Positions 18,539 through 25,872 of a stretch of 59,460 nt of DNA are shown piece by piece. The DNA is from Methanobacteriota archaeon (GTDB lineage Archaea > Thermoplasmatota > Poseidoniia > Poseidoniales > Thalassarchaeaceae): contig BPDA01000005.1 of the NCBI GenBank assembly GCA_019654055.1, forward strand, positions 1 to 59,460, given 5' to 3'. Position 1 is the stretch's first letter; each line of letters starts with the position of its first letter. The notes under the pieces are model-generated. The model ran no database searches and was not told the DNA's origin. It saw only the letters and a program-made list of their open reading frames with translations. Made by a program: the position numbers and the translations under genes.

Positions 18539-19036
18539 TCATTCCTCTTCTCCAGAGGGCTCCTCGACAGGTGCGGCCTCCTCGACGAGGCCGAAGATTG
18601 CGTCGAGGGAGCGATTGCCCGCCTCGGTGATTTTTAGGTTAATCTGGCGAGTGTCCTGGCTGATGACGTTACCCCGCAGCTTTCGACGCCTCCTTAGGCC
18701 GTCGTACTTGTAGCGGTACACCTTCCCCCTCTTCTTGACGTAGCGCTTGCCCTTGTAGCCTACGCCGGCGGTGATGAGTACCGGCTTGATTCCACCGCCG
18801 TCCAGTTCCGGCCTCATGGGACGTCCCGTGAGATCGGAGCCACCGGTGATTTGCAGCTTGTATCCGGACAGGCTCTTGTCCCCTTCGCCGACGAACATTC
18901 CGTCCACCGCGTCACCTATCCTCTTGCCGAGGAAGTGGTTGTAGTTCGAGCCCGTGACCTCGATTCCGAAGCCCCTTCCACCCGATGCGGGATTGGTGTC
19001 GTTGATTACCACCTTGAACGCCTGCTCCGCTGCCAT
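18539..19036 (-). CDS. rps6e: Small ribosomal subunit protein S6e
   Basis: This is an archaeal/eukaryal-type component of the small ribosomal subunit. The 165-aa protein contains the S6e landmarks FKVVINDTNP, GGSDLTGRPMRPELDG, RYVKKRGKVYRYKYDG and RRRRKLRGNVIS. An acidic tail (VEEPSGEEE) follows. The ATG is preceded by a strong GAGGTGA ribosome-binding site four bases upstream (19041-19047) and a TATA-like box at 19071-19080. It is therefore likely transcribed from its own promoter, with aIF2-gamma downstream. Confidence 0.97.
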   Translation of the reverse strand: MAAEQAFKVVINDTNPASGGRGFGIEVTGSNYNHFLGKRIGDAVDGMFVGEGDKSLSGYKLQITGGSDLTGRPMRPELDGGGIKPVLITAGVGYKGKRYVKKRGKVYRYKYDGLRRRRKLRGNVISQDTRQINLKITEAGNRSLDAIFGLVEEAAPVEEPSGEEE

Positions 19037-19040
19037 CTGG

Positions 19041-19080
19041 TCACCTCGGACGGCCTCCCGACTAAAGGCCCCTATAAGAG
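19041..19080 (-). promoter_or_regulatory. Promoter and ribosome-binding site of rps6e
   Basis: On the reverse strand, CTCTTATAGG (19071-19080) lies about 39 bases before the S6e ATG. A start site 26 bases downstream of it would give a leader of about 14 bases. That leader contains GAGGTGA (19041-19047). The same spacing is seen at rpl10e in this window. Confidence 0.55.
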
Positions 19081-19088
19081 CGGTTCGG

Positions 19089-19105
19089 AAGCGCCGTAGG
19101 CGCTT
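19089..19105 (-). terminator. Stem-loop between cdc6 and rps6e
   Basis: A perfect 7-bp stem (AAGCGCC / GGCGCTT) with loop GTA lies seven bases after the cdc6 stop codon, upstream of the rps6e promoter. It may define the cdc6 transcript end. No T-run follows. Confidence 0.5.
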
Positions 19106-19111
19106 GTCGAA

Positions 19112-20314
19112 TCACCCCAATTCCTTCTCGATGCGACTCTCCAGAGCCGCCGGCGAGGTATTGGTCATAGTGATGTGCTGGGTCCTCCCACGACCAACGG
19201 TCGCGTTCGCCGTGCGAGACTCGATTAGTCCGACCCTCTCCAGCTCTTTGAGGTGCTTCCAGAAGGTCGTGTAACTACGCGGACTAACGCCATGCTCCTC
19301 GCACACCAGGTTGTACAGCTTCTGGGTATCGCCGCTGGATATCTCGTCCACCTTCTTCAGGCGCCTACAGATGCCTAGTAGGACGAGCTTCTGGTGCTTG
19401 CCCAACCCATCGATCTGACTGGGCTCGATTGATGACGTCCTCAGGGTACTCGGACTCACGTCCTCGACCAGAACGTCTCCCCTACCGTCCTTCTCGGCAC
19501 GACGGATTGCAGCCTCCAGTAACTCGATGGCCAGACGCGCGTCACCGCTTTCGGCGGCGAACCTGCCAATCTTGGCGAGTACCTCCTCTCCGACCGAGCC
19601 CGGCCTGCAGGCCTCCTCGTAGCGTTGCTCGGCAATCCCGGTGAGCGCGCGCTCGTCGTACCCACTCAGTGACAGCATACTACTCTCGCCGAGGCGAGAT
19701 ATGATGGCCGGCTCGAATAGCCTAATCAGGGAGGCATCCTGGCTCACCAGAATCATCGACAGCGAACCCTGCTGCCCCTGCCCCTCGTCGATGCGCAGAA
19801 GCTTGTAGATCAGGTCTCCCTTGTCATTCCTGATTAGCACGTCGACCTCGTCCAGAACTAGGAGGAGGTGAGCCTGATGAGTCCTGAGGTTGCGACGAAT
19901 CGATTGGATAATCTCGCTCGAACTGAATCCCCTCTCAGGATGTCCAGAGTCGAGTGAGCGGGCGATCTCCTGCAAGACCTGCGAGGCGGTTGGGTGGTTG
20001 CGGCAGTTGACGTGGGCGAGGACTATCTTCCTGCGCCCGTCCAGCATCCTCTGCAGATCTTCGCCGAAGCGACGCGTCATCACCGTCTTGCCCGAGCCCA
20101 CCGGCCCGGTGATGACAGCCCTGCCACTGACTCCGTGACCCTCCATGCCGACGAACATCGAAGCAAGCTCGCCGAGTTCCACATCGCGGCCGACCAGAGT
20201 GGGCGGCGTCCAGTCGAACGAGAACGGCGCCCTGTCAAGCAGAACCTTGCCCGCCCCTATTCTGTCAAGGTAGTCAACCATCATGCGACTCGTGCTCACA
20301 TCGTTATTAGACAT
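19112..20314 (-). CDS. cdc6: Orc1/Cdc6 replication initiator
   Basis: This is an archaeal origin-recognition and helicase-loading AAA+ protein. The 400-aa protein has the Orc signature VGRDVELGELASMF, Walker A GPVGSGKT, Walker B LLLVLDEVDVLI, a sensor region, and a C-terminal winged helix (SYTTFWKHLKELERVGLIES). I start it at ATG 20314 (MSNNDVSTSRMMVDYL). The open frame continues ten codons upstream through a Cys/Pro-rich stretch that does not look coding. It follows dph2 on the same strand after a gap holding a GC-rich palindrome. It is the second Orc-like gene here and the only one with an intact ATPase site. Confidence 0.95.
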   Translation of the reverse strand: MSNNDVSTSRMMVDYLDRIGAGKVLLDRAPFSFDWTPPTLVGRDVELGELASMFVGMEGHGVSGRAVITGPVGSGKTVMTRRFGEDLQRMLDGRRKIVLAHVNCRNHPTASQVLQEIARSLDSGHPERGFSSSEIIQSIRRNLRTHQAHLLLVLDEVDVLIRNDKGDLIYKLLRIDEGQGQQGSLSMILVSQDASLIRLFEPAIISRLGESSMLSLSGYDERALTGIAEQRYEEACRPGSVGEEVLAKIGRFAAESGDARLAIELLEAAIRRAEKDGRGDVLVEDVSPSTLRTSSIEPSQIDGLGKHQKLVLLGICRRLKKVDEISSGDTQKLYNLVCEEHGVSPRSYTTFWKHLKELERVGLIESRTANATVGRGRTQHITMTNTSPAALESRIEKELG

Positions 20315-20328
20315 ATTTGGAGCCACGG

Positions 20329-20358
20329 GCGCGCATGTGCACATCTAGTGGCGCGCGC
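20329..20358. repeat. Palindrome flanked by GCGCGC blocks upstream of cdc6
   Basis: The gap between dph2 and cdc6 holds a perfect 10-bp palindrome, ATGTGCACAT (20335-20344), with GCGCGC before it (20329-20334) and GCGCGCGC after it (20351-20358). It lies 15-45 bases before the cdc6 start. Possible roles are Cdc6 autoregulation or an origin-recognition element; neither is demonstrated by sequence alone. Confidence 0.4.
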
Positions 20359-20361
20359 GAA

Positions 20362-21471
20362 TCAGGGTATCTCGTCGAACTGGTAACCCGTCTCCCACTT
20401 CTTCTCGCCCAGCGCGACCTCAAGTTCGTACGGGGTGATTAGCGGCTTGGCGTATCTTACCGAGTCGTCGATCGCTATCCGTGGGCAGGCCGTGTTCACG
20501 TAGGCGTCCACAGGGTAGAAGTCGATTAGGTCGGGACTGATGTGGTCTAGCGCCAGCAGGTAGCCCTTGCGCCCATGCTTCTCGAGCAAACGCTTCATGC
20601 GTATGGCTAGGTTTCGACGCATCTGCCCGGGCTTCTCACCGATCAGGATGCCGAACGAGGTCGCATCGTCCACGGAGTTGATGAGTCCGAAGCGCTGGCG
20701 AAGGATCCTCTCGATTCGCTCCAGTGACATCTCGGTGGCATCCCCTGAGTAGGGATCGAGCATGGCCAGCGGCTTGCCCGTGTGCAGGACCAGCCCGATG
20801 GGGTGGAAGTCACCCGAGCCTAGGAACAGGTAGTGGCCTATGGAGGGGTCGTCACCCGAGTAGTTGCACCCTAGGACCTGGCCCGGGAAGGTCAGCCTGT
20901 CACCGCCGACGGGAATCTCGACTTCGAACCCGGCTCTCTCCAGCCTGCCCTTGAACTCCTCGAGCAGATGGAGGTGCTGTATCGAGCCGACCAGCCCCAG
21001 CCTAGTCCCGGTAAGGGGGGACACGCGGCCAACGGCGTCCAGAAATCTCTCCTTGGCATCCTTCTCATCGATGTCGGACTGCTCTCCGGCCGACTCGAGC
21101 CGAGACTGCGCAATCGCCCGATGGCTCTCGAGCAGGGGCAGAACCGGAGCCAGCTCCGGGTCTCCGTCATATGTGACCGGGATGAAGTGAGTGGGCATGC
21201 CAGAGTCGATGTTCATCTGGCTGTGGCCCATGTGGGCGACCAGCTCGACACCCATCATCTGCATCTTGTCGTGCACTAGGTCGCACGCCCCGTAGCAGGG
21301 ATCCGCGGCTAGGACGACCTTCGCTCCCGACTCGTCCTCAATCGAGTCCATCATCTCCAGAGCTTGCATCTTCAGCCCCTCAGGGACTTGCAGAGCTACC
21401 AATCGGTTGTCGTTGGCCTTGATTCTCTCGACCAACTCGTCCAACTCGAAGTCGTGACGCTTCATGTCCAT
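20362..21471 (-). CDS. dph2: Diphthamide biosynthesis enzyme Dph2
   Basis: Dph2 carries out the first step of diphthamide formation on elongation factor 2, using a 4Fe-4S cluster to cleave S-adenosylmethionine unconventionally. The 369-aa protein has the three spaced cluster cysteines: ADPCYGACD (Cys59), VLGCNYSGDD in the middle third, and YVNTACPRIAID near residue 320. The N-terminal ALQVPEGLKMQA is also typical. It lies four bases downstream of the phosphoribosyltransferase gene and is probably co-transcribed with it. Confidence 0.95.
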   Translation of the reverse strand: MDMKRHDFELDELVERIKANDNRLVALQVPEGLKMQALEMMDSIEDESGAKVVLAADPCYGACDLVHDKMQMMGVELVAHMGHSQMNIDSGMPTHFIPVTYDGDPELAPVLPLLESHRAIAQSRLESAGEQSDIDEKDAKERFLDAVGRVSPLTGTRLGLVGSIQHLHLLEEFKGRLERAGFEVEIPVGGDRLTFPGQVLGCNYSGDDPSIGHYLFLGSGDFHPIGLVLHTGKPLAMLDPYSGDATEMSLERIERILRQRFGLINSVDDATSFGILIGEKPGQMRRNLAIRMKRLLEKHGRKGYLLALDHISPDLIDFYPVDAYVNTACPRIAIDDSVRYAKPLITPYELEVALGEKKWETGYQFDEIP

Positions 21472-21475
21472 GCTA

Positions 21476-22054
21476 TCACTCGAGAATCTCGACCCTGCCG
21501 TTGATTATGTCTATTCGCGCCAGAGTCCGGATTGGCCACTCCGGCCGCTCCTTGGCGAGCCTTTCTCTCCCCTCACCCTTCTCGATGGCTATCACGATGT
21601 CCTGCAGGATGACTCCCATTTCCTCCAGAGTGTCTAGAATAGGTTCGAGAGTCCCTCCGGTCGAAATCACGTCATCGACAATCAGTATCCTCTCGCCCGG
21701 GGCGATGTCGTTGATGTAGGTGGTAGACTGCGAGTACCCCGTCGCTACATCGACCCGGACCTCGCCCTCCATACCGTACTGGCGCTTACGAATCACTACC
21801 GTCGGTTTGCCAGTGGCATCCCCGACCGTCGCCAAAAGCGGCAGCCCCATGGCCTCCACGCTGACGATCAGGTCGATGTTCGACCAGTCGACCATCTCTA
21901 CAATTAGGTCCCGGGTGGCTCGCAGAACGTCTGCATCCATCCGGGGAATCCCGTCAGATATTGGGTGGATGAAGTAAGGGTACTCGCCCTTCCAAATGAT
22001 CGGTGAGCCACGTAACGAGTCCTGCAGCACCGTCAGCGGGTCAGAGGGCGACAT
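21476..22054 (-). CDS. Adenine/hypoxanthine-type phosphoribosyltransferase
   Basis: This is a purine salvage enzyme that transfers a base onto PRPP. The 192-aa protein has the PRPP loop ILIVDDVISTGGT and an upstream VVIRKRQYG segment, typical of archaeal adenine or hypoxanthine phosphoribosyltransferases. Sequence alone does not settle which purine it prefers. It is not GfcR, since there is no N-terminal winged helix. It sits between rpl10e (12-base gap) and dph2. Confidence 0.88.
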   Translation of the reverse strand: MSPSDPLTVLQDSLRGSPIIWKGEYPYFIHPISDGIPRMDADVLRATRDLIVEMVDWSNIDLIVSVEAMGLPLLATVGDATGKPTVVIRKRQYGMEGEVRVDVATGYSQSTTYINDIAPGERILIVDDVISTGGTLEPILDTLEEMGVILQDIVIAIEKGEGRERLAKERPEWPIRTLARIDIINGRVEILE

Positions 22055-22066
22055 GGCCCTGCAACC

Positions 22067-22606
22067 TCAGACAAGGCCCTTCAAATGCTCGGCGCCCTTG
22101 ATTAGCCTAATTGTGCAAGGGGTCGGGAACTTGCAACCCGCCTTCCTCAGTGCGTCACGGGCCACTAGGTAGTTTTCCGGGTCGGTCTGGATGGAGACCA
22201 GAGTCTGGTCTCGCTGGACGCGGGCAGCGGTGCCGACGTTCTTTCCGAAGGACTGCCTCATTCCCAGAGAGACACGGTCAGCCCCAGCACCGGTAGCCTG
22301 CTTGTTCTCACGTAGGATTTGGTGAGGATAGGTGTGCATGCGGAGAGCGTATCCCATTTCACCAGCGCTCTTCCTGATGGTCGCGTTGGCTGCTTGCCGG
22401 GCCGCCTCCAAGGCCGAGTCCCGAACCTGACAGGGGTTGTCGGCAGTTAGCTCCACGACCACTTCAAACTGACCTGCTTCGGCAGCCTTCCTGTTGCCCA
22501 TGAAGTAGCGCAGGATGCGGTTGTTGGGAACTCCTCCCGAGTACTCCCGGCGGGTGTACGCCTGACCCTTAATCTGGCGATACATCTTCGCTGGCTTGCG
22601 CGCCAT
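22067..22606 (-). CDS. rpl10e: Large ribosomal subunit protein L10e (L16 family)
   Basis: This component of the large subunit binds near the tRNA sites. The 179-aa protein begins MARKPAKMYRQIKGQAYTRR, the usual archaeal start, so I take ATG 22606 rather than the upstream ATG at 22630. GAGGTAG (22611-22617) is a well-placed ribosome-binding site for that start. Further support comes from MGNRKAAEAGQFEVVVEL and MRQSFGKNVGTAARV. Confidence 0.96.
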   Translation of the reverse strand: MARKPAKMYRQIKGQAYTRREYSGGVPNNRILRYFMGNRKAAEAGQFEVVVELTADNPCQVRDSALEAARQAANATIRKSAGEMGYALRMHTYPHQILRENKQATGAGADRVSLGMRQSFGKNVGTAARVQRDQTLVSIQTDPENYLVARDALRKAGCKFPTPCTIRLIKGAEHLKGLV

Positions 22607-22610
22607 TACA

Positions 22611-22650
22611 CTACCTCGTTGGCGGGCCACCGACCCTCTCTATTTAACCA
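22611..22650 (-). promoter_or_regulatory. Promoter and ribosome-binding site of rpl10e
   Basis: On the reverse strand the TATA-like box TGGTTAAATA (22641-22650) lies about 39 bases before ATG 22606, and GAGGTAG is at 22611-22617. The layout matches the rps6e promoter. Confidence 0.55.
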
Positions 22651-22676
22651 TGAGGCAACGCCGAAGGCGTTCCTCA
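22651..22676 (-). terminator. Stem-loop overlapping the EamA stop codon
   Basis: The inverted repeat has outer arms TGAGG / CCTCA and inner arms AACGCC / GGCGTT, with loop GAA and one bulged base. It spans the stop codon of the EamA gene and lies just upstream of the rpl10e TATA box. It may be the transcript end signal of the EamA gene. Confidence 0.5.
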
Positions 22677-23637
22677 ATTGACGGTCAGCCTCTCGCTCTC
22701 CCTCTGGACCTGCCTGACTCCAATCACTATCAGCACGAAGCCGACGAGCATCGATGCCCCGATGCTCTCGCCCAGCAGGACCCATCCGCTCAGGACCCCG
22801 AAAACAGGGACAAGGAAGACGTAGGAGGCCGCTGCAGTGGGGCCAATCCTGTCGATGCCCCTAGCGAACCACACGTAAGTCAGGACGGTCGAGAATAACC
22901 CCCTAGGTAGGTGACCGAGATCCATTCCGCTGAACTGGGACTGGGGATGCCAGAGGCCCAGACCTCGGCCAGCACCCAAAGGGAGTGAGCATAGCCCAAC
23001 CGACTATTGAGTACCAAATCACCAGTTCCTCGGTGGTGCCAACGCCACCCTCTCTCAGAGCCATCTTGGTAAGGTTGCTGTTCGTCGCCCACGCGAGGGC
23101 GGCCAGCACAATCATCGCATCCCCGAGCAGCCGGTGTTCGAACGGGATGCCGGTGTTTGGACTCCAGCCCACAACAGTGCCGCCCTCCGAGCATCCCAAG
23201 CACCAGACCGAGTGCCATCCTCCCGGTCAATCTCTGACCCAGCATCGGTGCGGCCAGAAGGACGGTGAATACCGGATTGATGGGGATGATGAGCGAGCCG
23301 TCTCCAGCTGCGGTCCACCTCATCCCATGCATGAACAGGAGCTGGTACACCATCGTCCCGAGCAGCCCAAGCCAAATCGTATATCGCCATGACCGCGAGT
23401 CATGGGGAAGCAGCCTGGGGTCCTCCACGGTTCCTGTATGTCCCCCACCAGGCAACGAACGCCATTACGGCAACGACGTATCTCAGCCAGGCTGCGGTCG
23501 CCGGCCCAAGATTGGCCCCTGTAGATTCGTCCAGACCGTAGCTGAGAAACCTGCCCACGGCCCATGTTGAGCCCCATATCACGGCGCCCTAGGAGCAGCA
23601 GCAGATGCGTCCCGAGGTTTCCTTCAGATCTAGGCAT
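22674..23637 (-). CDS. EamA/DMT-family transporter (multiply frameshifted)
   Basis: This is a ten-helix drug/metabolite-type transporter whose substrate cannot be told from sequence. Family segments are spread over three frames: IWGSTWAVGRFLSYG at the N-terminus, GLLGTMVYQLLFMHGMRWT with INPVFTVLLAAPMLGQRLTG in the middle, ALAWATNSNLTKMALREGG after the half-way repeat, and AASYVFLVPVFGVLSGWVLL at the end. About four frame changes are needed (near 23585, 23430, 23190 and 22940). Both halves of the protein are recoverable, so sequence error is likelier than decay. Confidence 0.8.
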
Positions 23638-24827
23638 CCCCGCCTCCGATCGTCATCAGCCTCTCGATGAACCCGGGATCGCTGACCGCACACGCCTCGG
23701 ACCCGTTCACGATGCCCCCGCACTTGCTGGCCAGAGCCATCGCGGCCATCGCCAGTCGATGGTCATCCATCGAGTCCACAGGAAGATCGGGCCTGAGAGG
23801 AACCTGCCCTCCCGCTACCTCGACCCCGTCCTCACTCTCGCTGGCTTCCATTCCGAAGCAGCGTAGCAGGCCCACGGTGCTGCTGATTCTGTCCGACTCT
23901 TTACCCCTAGCATGGGCTACCCCGGTGATTCTTCCACCCCTGCCCAGCGCCATCAGGGCTGCAGCGGAGGCAATGATATCACTCTCATCGCGTTTAAAAC
24001 CAGCACCTCGACCCACTCGGCCAACCCCCTCATCGCCACAGACAGCTCTAGGCTTCCTCCCGTGACCACGACCTCGACGCCGTGCAGTTCTGCTAGCAGC
24101 ATCGCGATTGGAAGCAGGCTGAGTTCGACTGGGATATCGACCTCTCTCGGAGTGTCGGGTGGCCATGGTTCCAAGGTCAAGCTGTCATACAGCATCTCGT
24201 TGCTGGAACCGCATTTGGCTGCTAACTCGTATGACAGCTCGGAGTATCCCCTGCTCACCCGGTGCGACGAGGTCTCGAGGCTGATTGCCCCCGAATAGCT
24301 TGGCGATGCGATTAGGAGGGCAGACAGGGGCTGGCTGGAATCGCTGAGGTCTAGTTGGGCATGTTTCCCGGGGCGATTGGCCCGGTCACGGTCAGAGGGA
24401 GCCTGTCCGAAGTGACCTCGCAGCCGAGCTCCCTCAGCACTCCTGCAAGAGCGGACATATCGCGCCGCCTCAGTGACCTGTCCCCATCCAGGATGATGGG
24501 CTCACTCATGCCGGCGGCCATCGCCATCAAGAAGCGGGCCGCAGTGGCCGAGTTGCCGCAGTCGAGGACCTCTTCGGGCACGGAGAACTCATTCCGACCG
24601 ACGCCGCTCACGACCCAACTGGAGTCACCCTCCTCTATCCCAGTCCCGAGTTGCCTAAGGCATCCGGCCATGGAGCGGACATCCTCGCCAACGCTGCCGG
24701 AGAAGCTCAGCACCGTCTCGCCTTCTGCCTGCGCCGCGAGTGCCAGCCAGCGGATCATGTGACTCTTGGATGGCGGCAGTGACCACTCAATGGCCGCTTC
24801 GGGGCGCATCGGCTCGATGCTCAGCAC
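23630..24827 (-). CDS. aroA: 3-phosphoshikimate 1-carboxyvinyltransferase (EPSP synthase, frameshifted)
   Basis: The enzyme joins phosphoenolpyruvate to shikimate-3-phosphate in aromatic amino acid synthesis. The first part (24827-24351) has the substrate motifs PPSKSHMIRWLALAAQ and DCGNSATAARF, and DGDRSLRRRDM. The rest is in two other frames: VDIPVELSLLP-type sequence near 24140, then DESDIIASAAALMALG, AHARGKESDRI and DSMDDHRLAMAAMA. Breaks lie near 24350 and 24000. The start looks like GTG at 24827, or the ATG six codons later. aroD is at 30729 in this same window. Confidence 0.9.
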
Positions 24828-24871
24828 GACAATGCCAAGGCCACCGTTGTGTTGAATCCTCTCATGCTTGG

Positions 24872-25726
24872 CTAAGCCCTTATCCAGTCGCCGAAGTCAC
24901 TCTCTCCGTCCCACTCCACCGACCTCTGGTCTATCAGACTCGACTCGAGGGTCTGCTCGAGCGAGTCATCAATCCTGATCAGGTTGTTGCGCTTCAGCAG
25001 CCCCGGGCTGAGTCCCGGTAGCAGGACTGACATCGCCCTAGGTACTCTACCGGGATAGACCTCGTTGACGTGCCTGACGATGTTGGTGGTGCAAGTATTA
25101 GTGATGCTGTGGTACCACTCGGGACGGTCATGTAGGTCGTTGGTCCTGCGCAGGAACGACTCGAGCAGCCTGCGGTGATTGTCCTCGCCGAGTACTATGC
25201 CCTCGAACAGGTGGGTCTTGGAGTTCCTCCTGCACCTAGCTCTGACTCCTATGGAATCACTCTCAGTGGCCCAGACGTAGAGCAGCTCGTACTGCCTCAG
25301 CATCCCCCTGATGGGGTGGTAAGTCTCACCGACCTCTCTCCTGACCTCAATCGAGCAGGAAAGCCTCCTCCCATCATCGAACTCGAAACTCATCAGCGTG
25401 TGGGCTATCGGCTTTCGCTTTGGGTCGAAGTACTCCAGCACCAGCCAGATCGCAGTCACCTCGCTAGGGCGAAACGTCCAGTCGGTCCAACGCTCGTCGA
25501 AGTCTCTCGTGGTCCTCCAGCGGAAGTCCCTGACATTGCGCAGGGTGACCTCGTCGCCGTCGAAATCGGCGTACGCCATCCTGCGATTCTCGACCACCCA
25601 TTCGCGCTCGTTGGAGGGCTTTAGGCCTAGGTGTCTGAGTGTGATGACCAGTATCACGGCGAGCCCGGCGAGCCATGCGTATTCCGCCGGGTCCACGCCC
25701 CTCCGTGGCGCGGCCGGGCGCATCAA
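24872..25726 (-). CDS. DUF4105 (Lnb-type) membrane-anchored protein
   Basis: The 284-aa protein has one N-terminal membrane segment (about residues 16-33) and then a domain matching the DUF4105 pattern. Landmarks are NVRDFRWRTTRDFDERW, AHTLMSFEFDDGRRLSCSIE, VRREVGETYHPIRGMLRQYE and WYHSITNTCTTNIVRHVN. The Cys of the NTCT segment and the His of AHTLMSF are candidate catalytic residues, as in other papain-like (NlpC-type) folds; that is an inference. The domain is mainly known from bacteria, so transfer is likely. It lies upstream of aroA and next to a tRNA gene. Confidence 0.75.
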   Translation of the reverse strand: MMRPAAPRRGVDPAEYAWLAGLAVILVITLRHLGLKPSNEREWVVENRRMAYADFDGDEVTLRNVRDFRWRTTRDFDERWTDWTFRPSEVTAIWLVLEYFDPKRKPIAHTLMSFEFDDGRRLSCSIEVRREVGETYHPIRGMLRQYELLYVWATESDSIGVRARCRRNSKTHLFEGIVLGEDNHRRLLESFLRRTNDLHDRPEWYHSITNTCTTNIVRHVNEVYPGRVPRAMSVLLPGLSPGLLKRNNLIRIDDSLEQTLESSLIDQRSVEWDGESDFGDWIRA

Positions 25727-25743
25727 ACTGTCCTAGGGTAGGG

Positions 25744-25830
25744 TGGCGCGGCAGGGGAGATTCGAACTCCCGAGGTGAAACACCACTGGATTAGCAATCC
25801 AGCGCAATGGCCAGGCTATGCGACTGCCGC
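25744..25830 (-). tRNA. tRNA-Ser (GCU anticodon), CCA encoded
   Basis: On the reverse strand the acceptor arm GCGGCAG pairs perfectly with CTGCCGC. The anticodon stem-loop CTGGATTGCTAATCCAG gives anticodon GCT, reading AGC/AGU serine codons. A long variable arm (TGGTGTTTCACC) and a T-arm (GGGAGTTCGAATCTCCC) confirm a type II serine tRNA. The discriminator is G and is followed directly by CCA in the genome. No intron is visible. It stands between gyrA and the DUF4105 gene. Confidence 0.96.
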
Positions 25831-25872
25831 AGTGGTTGTTCCACCCGCATCAATCGCTTAAGCCGAGCGGTT

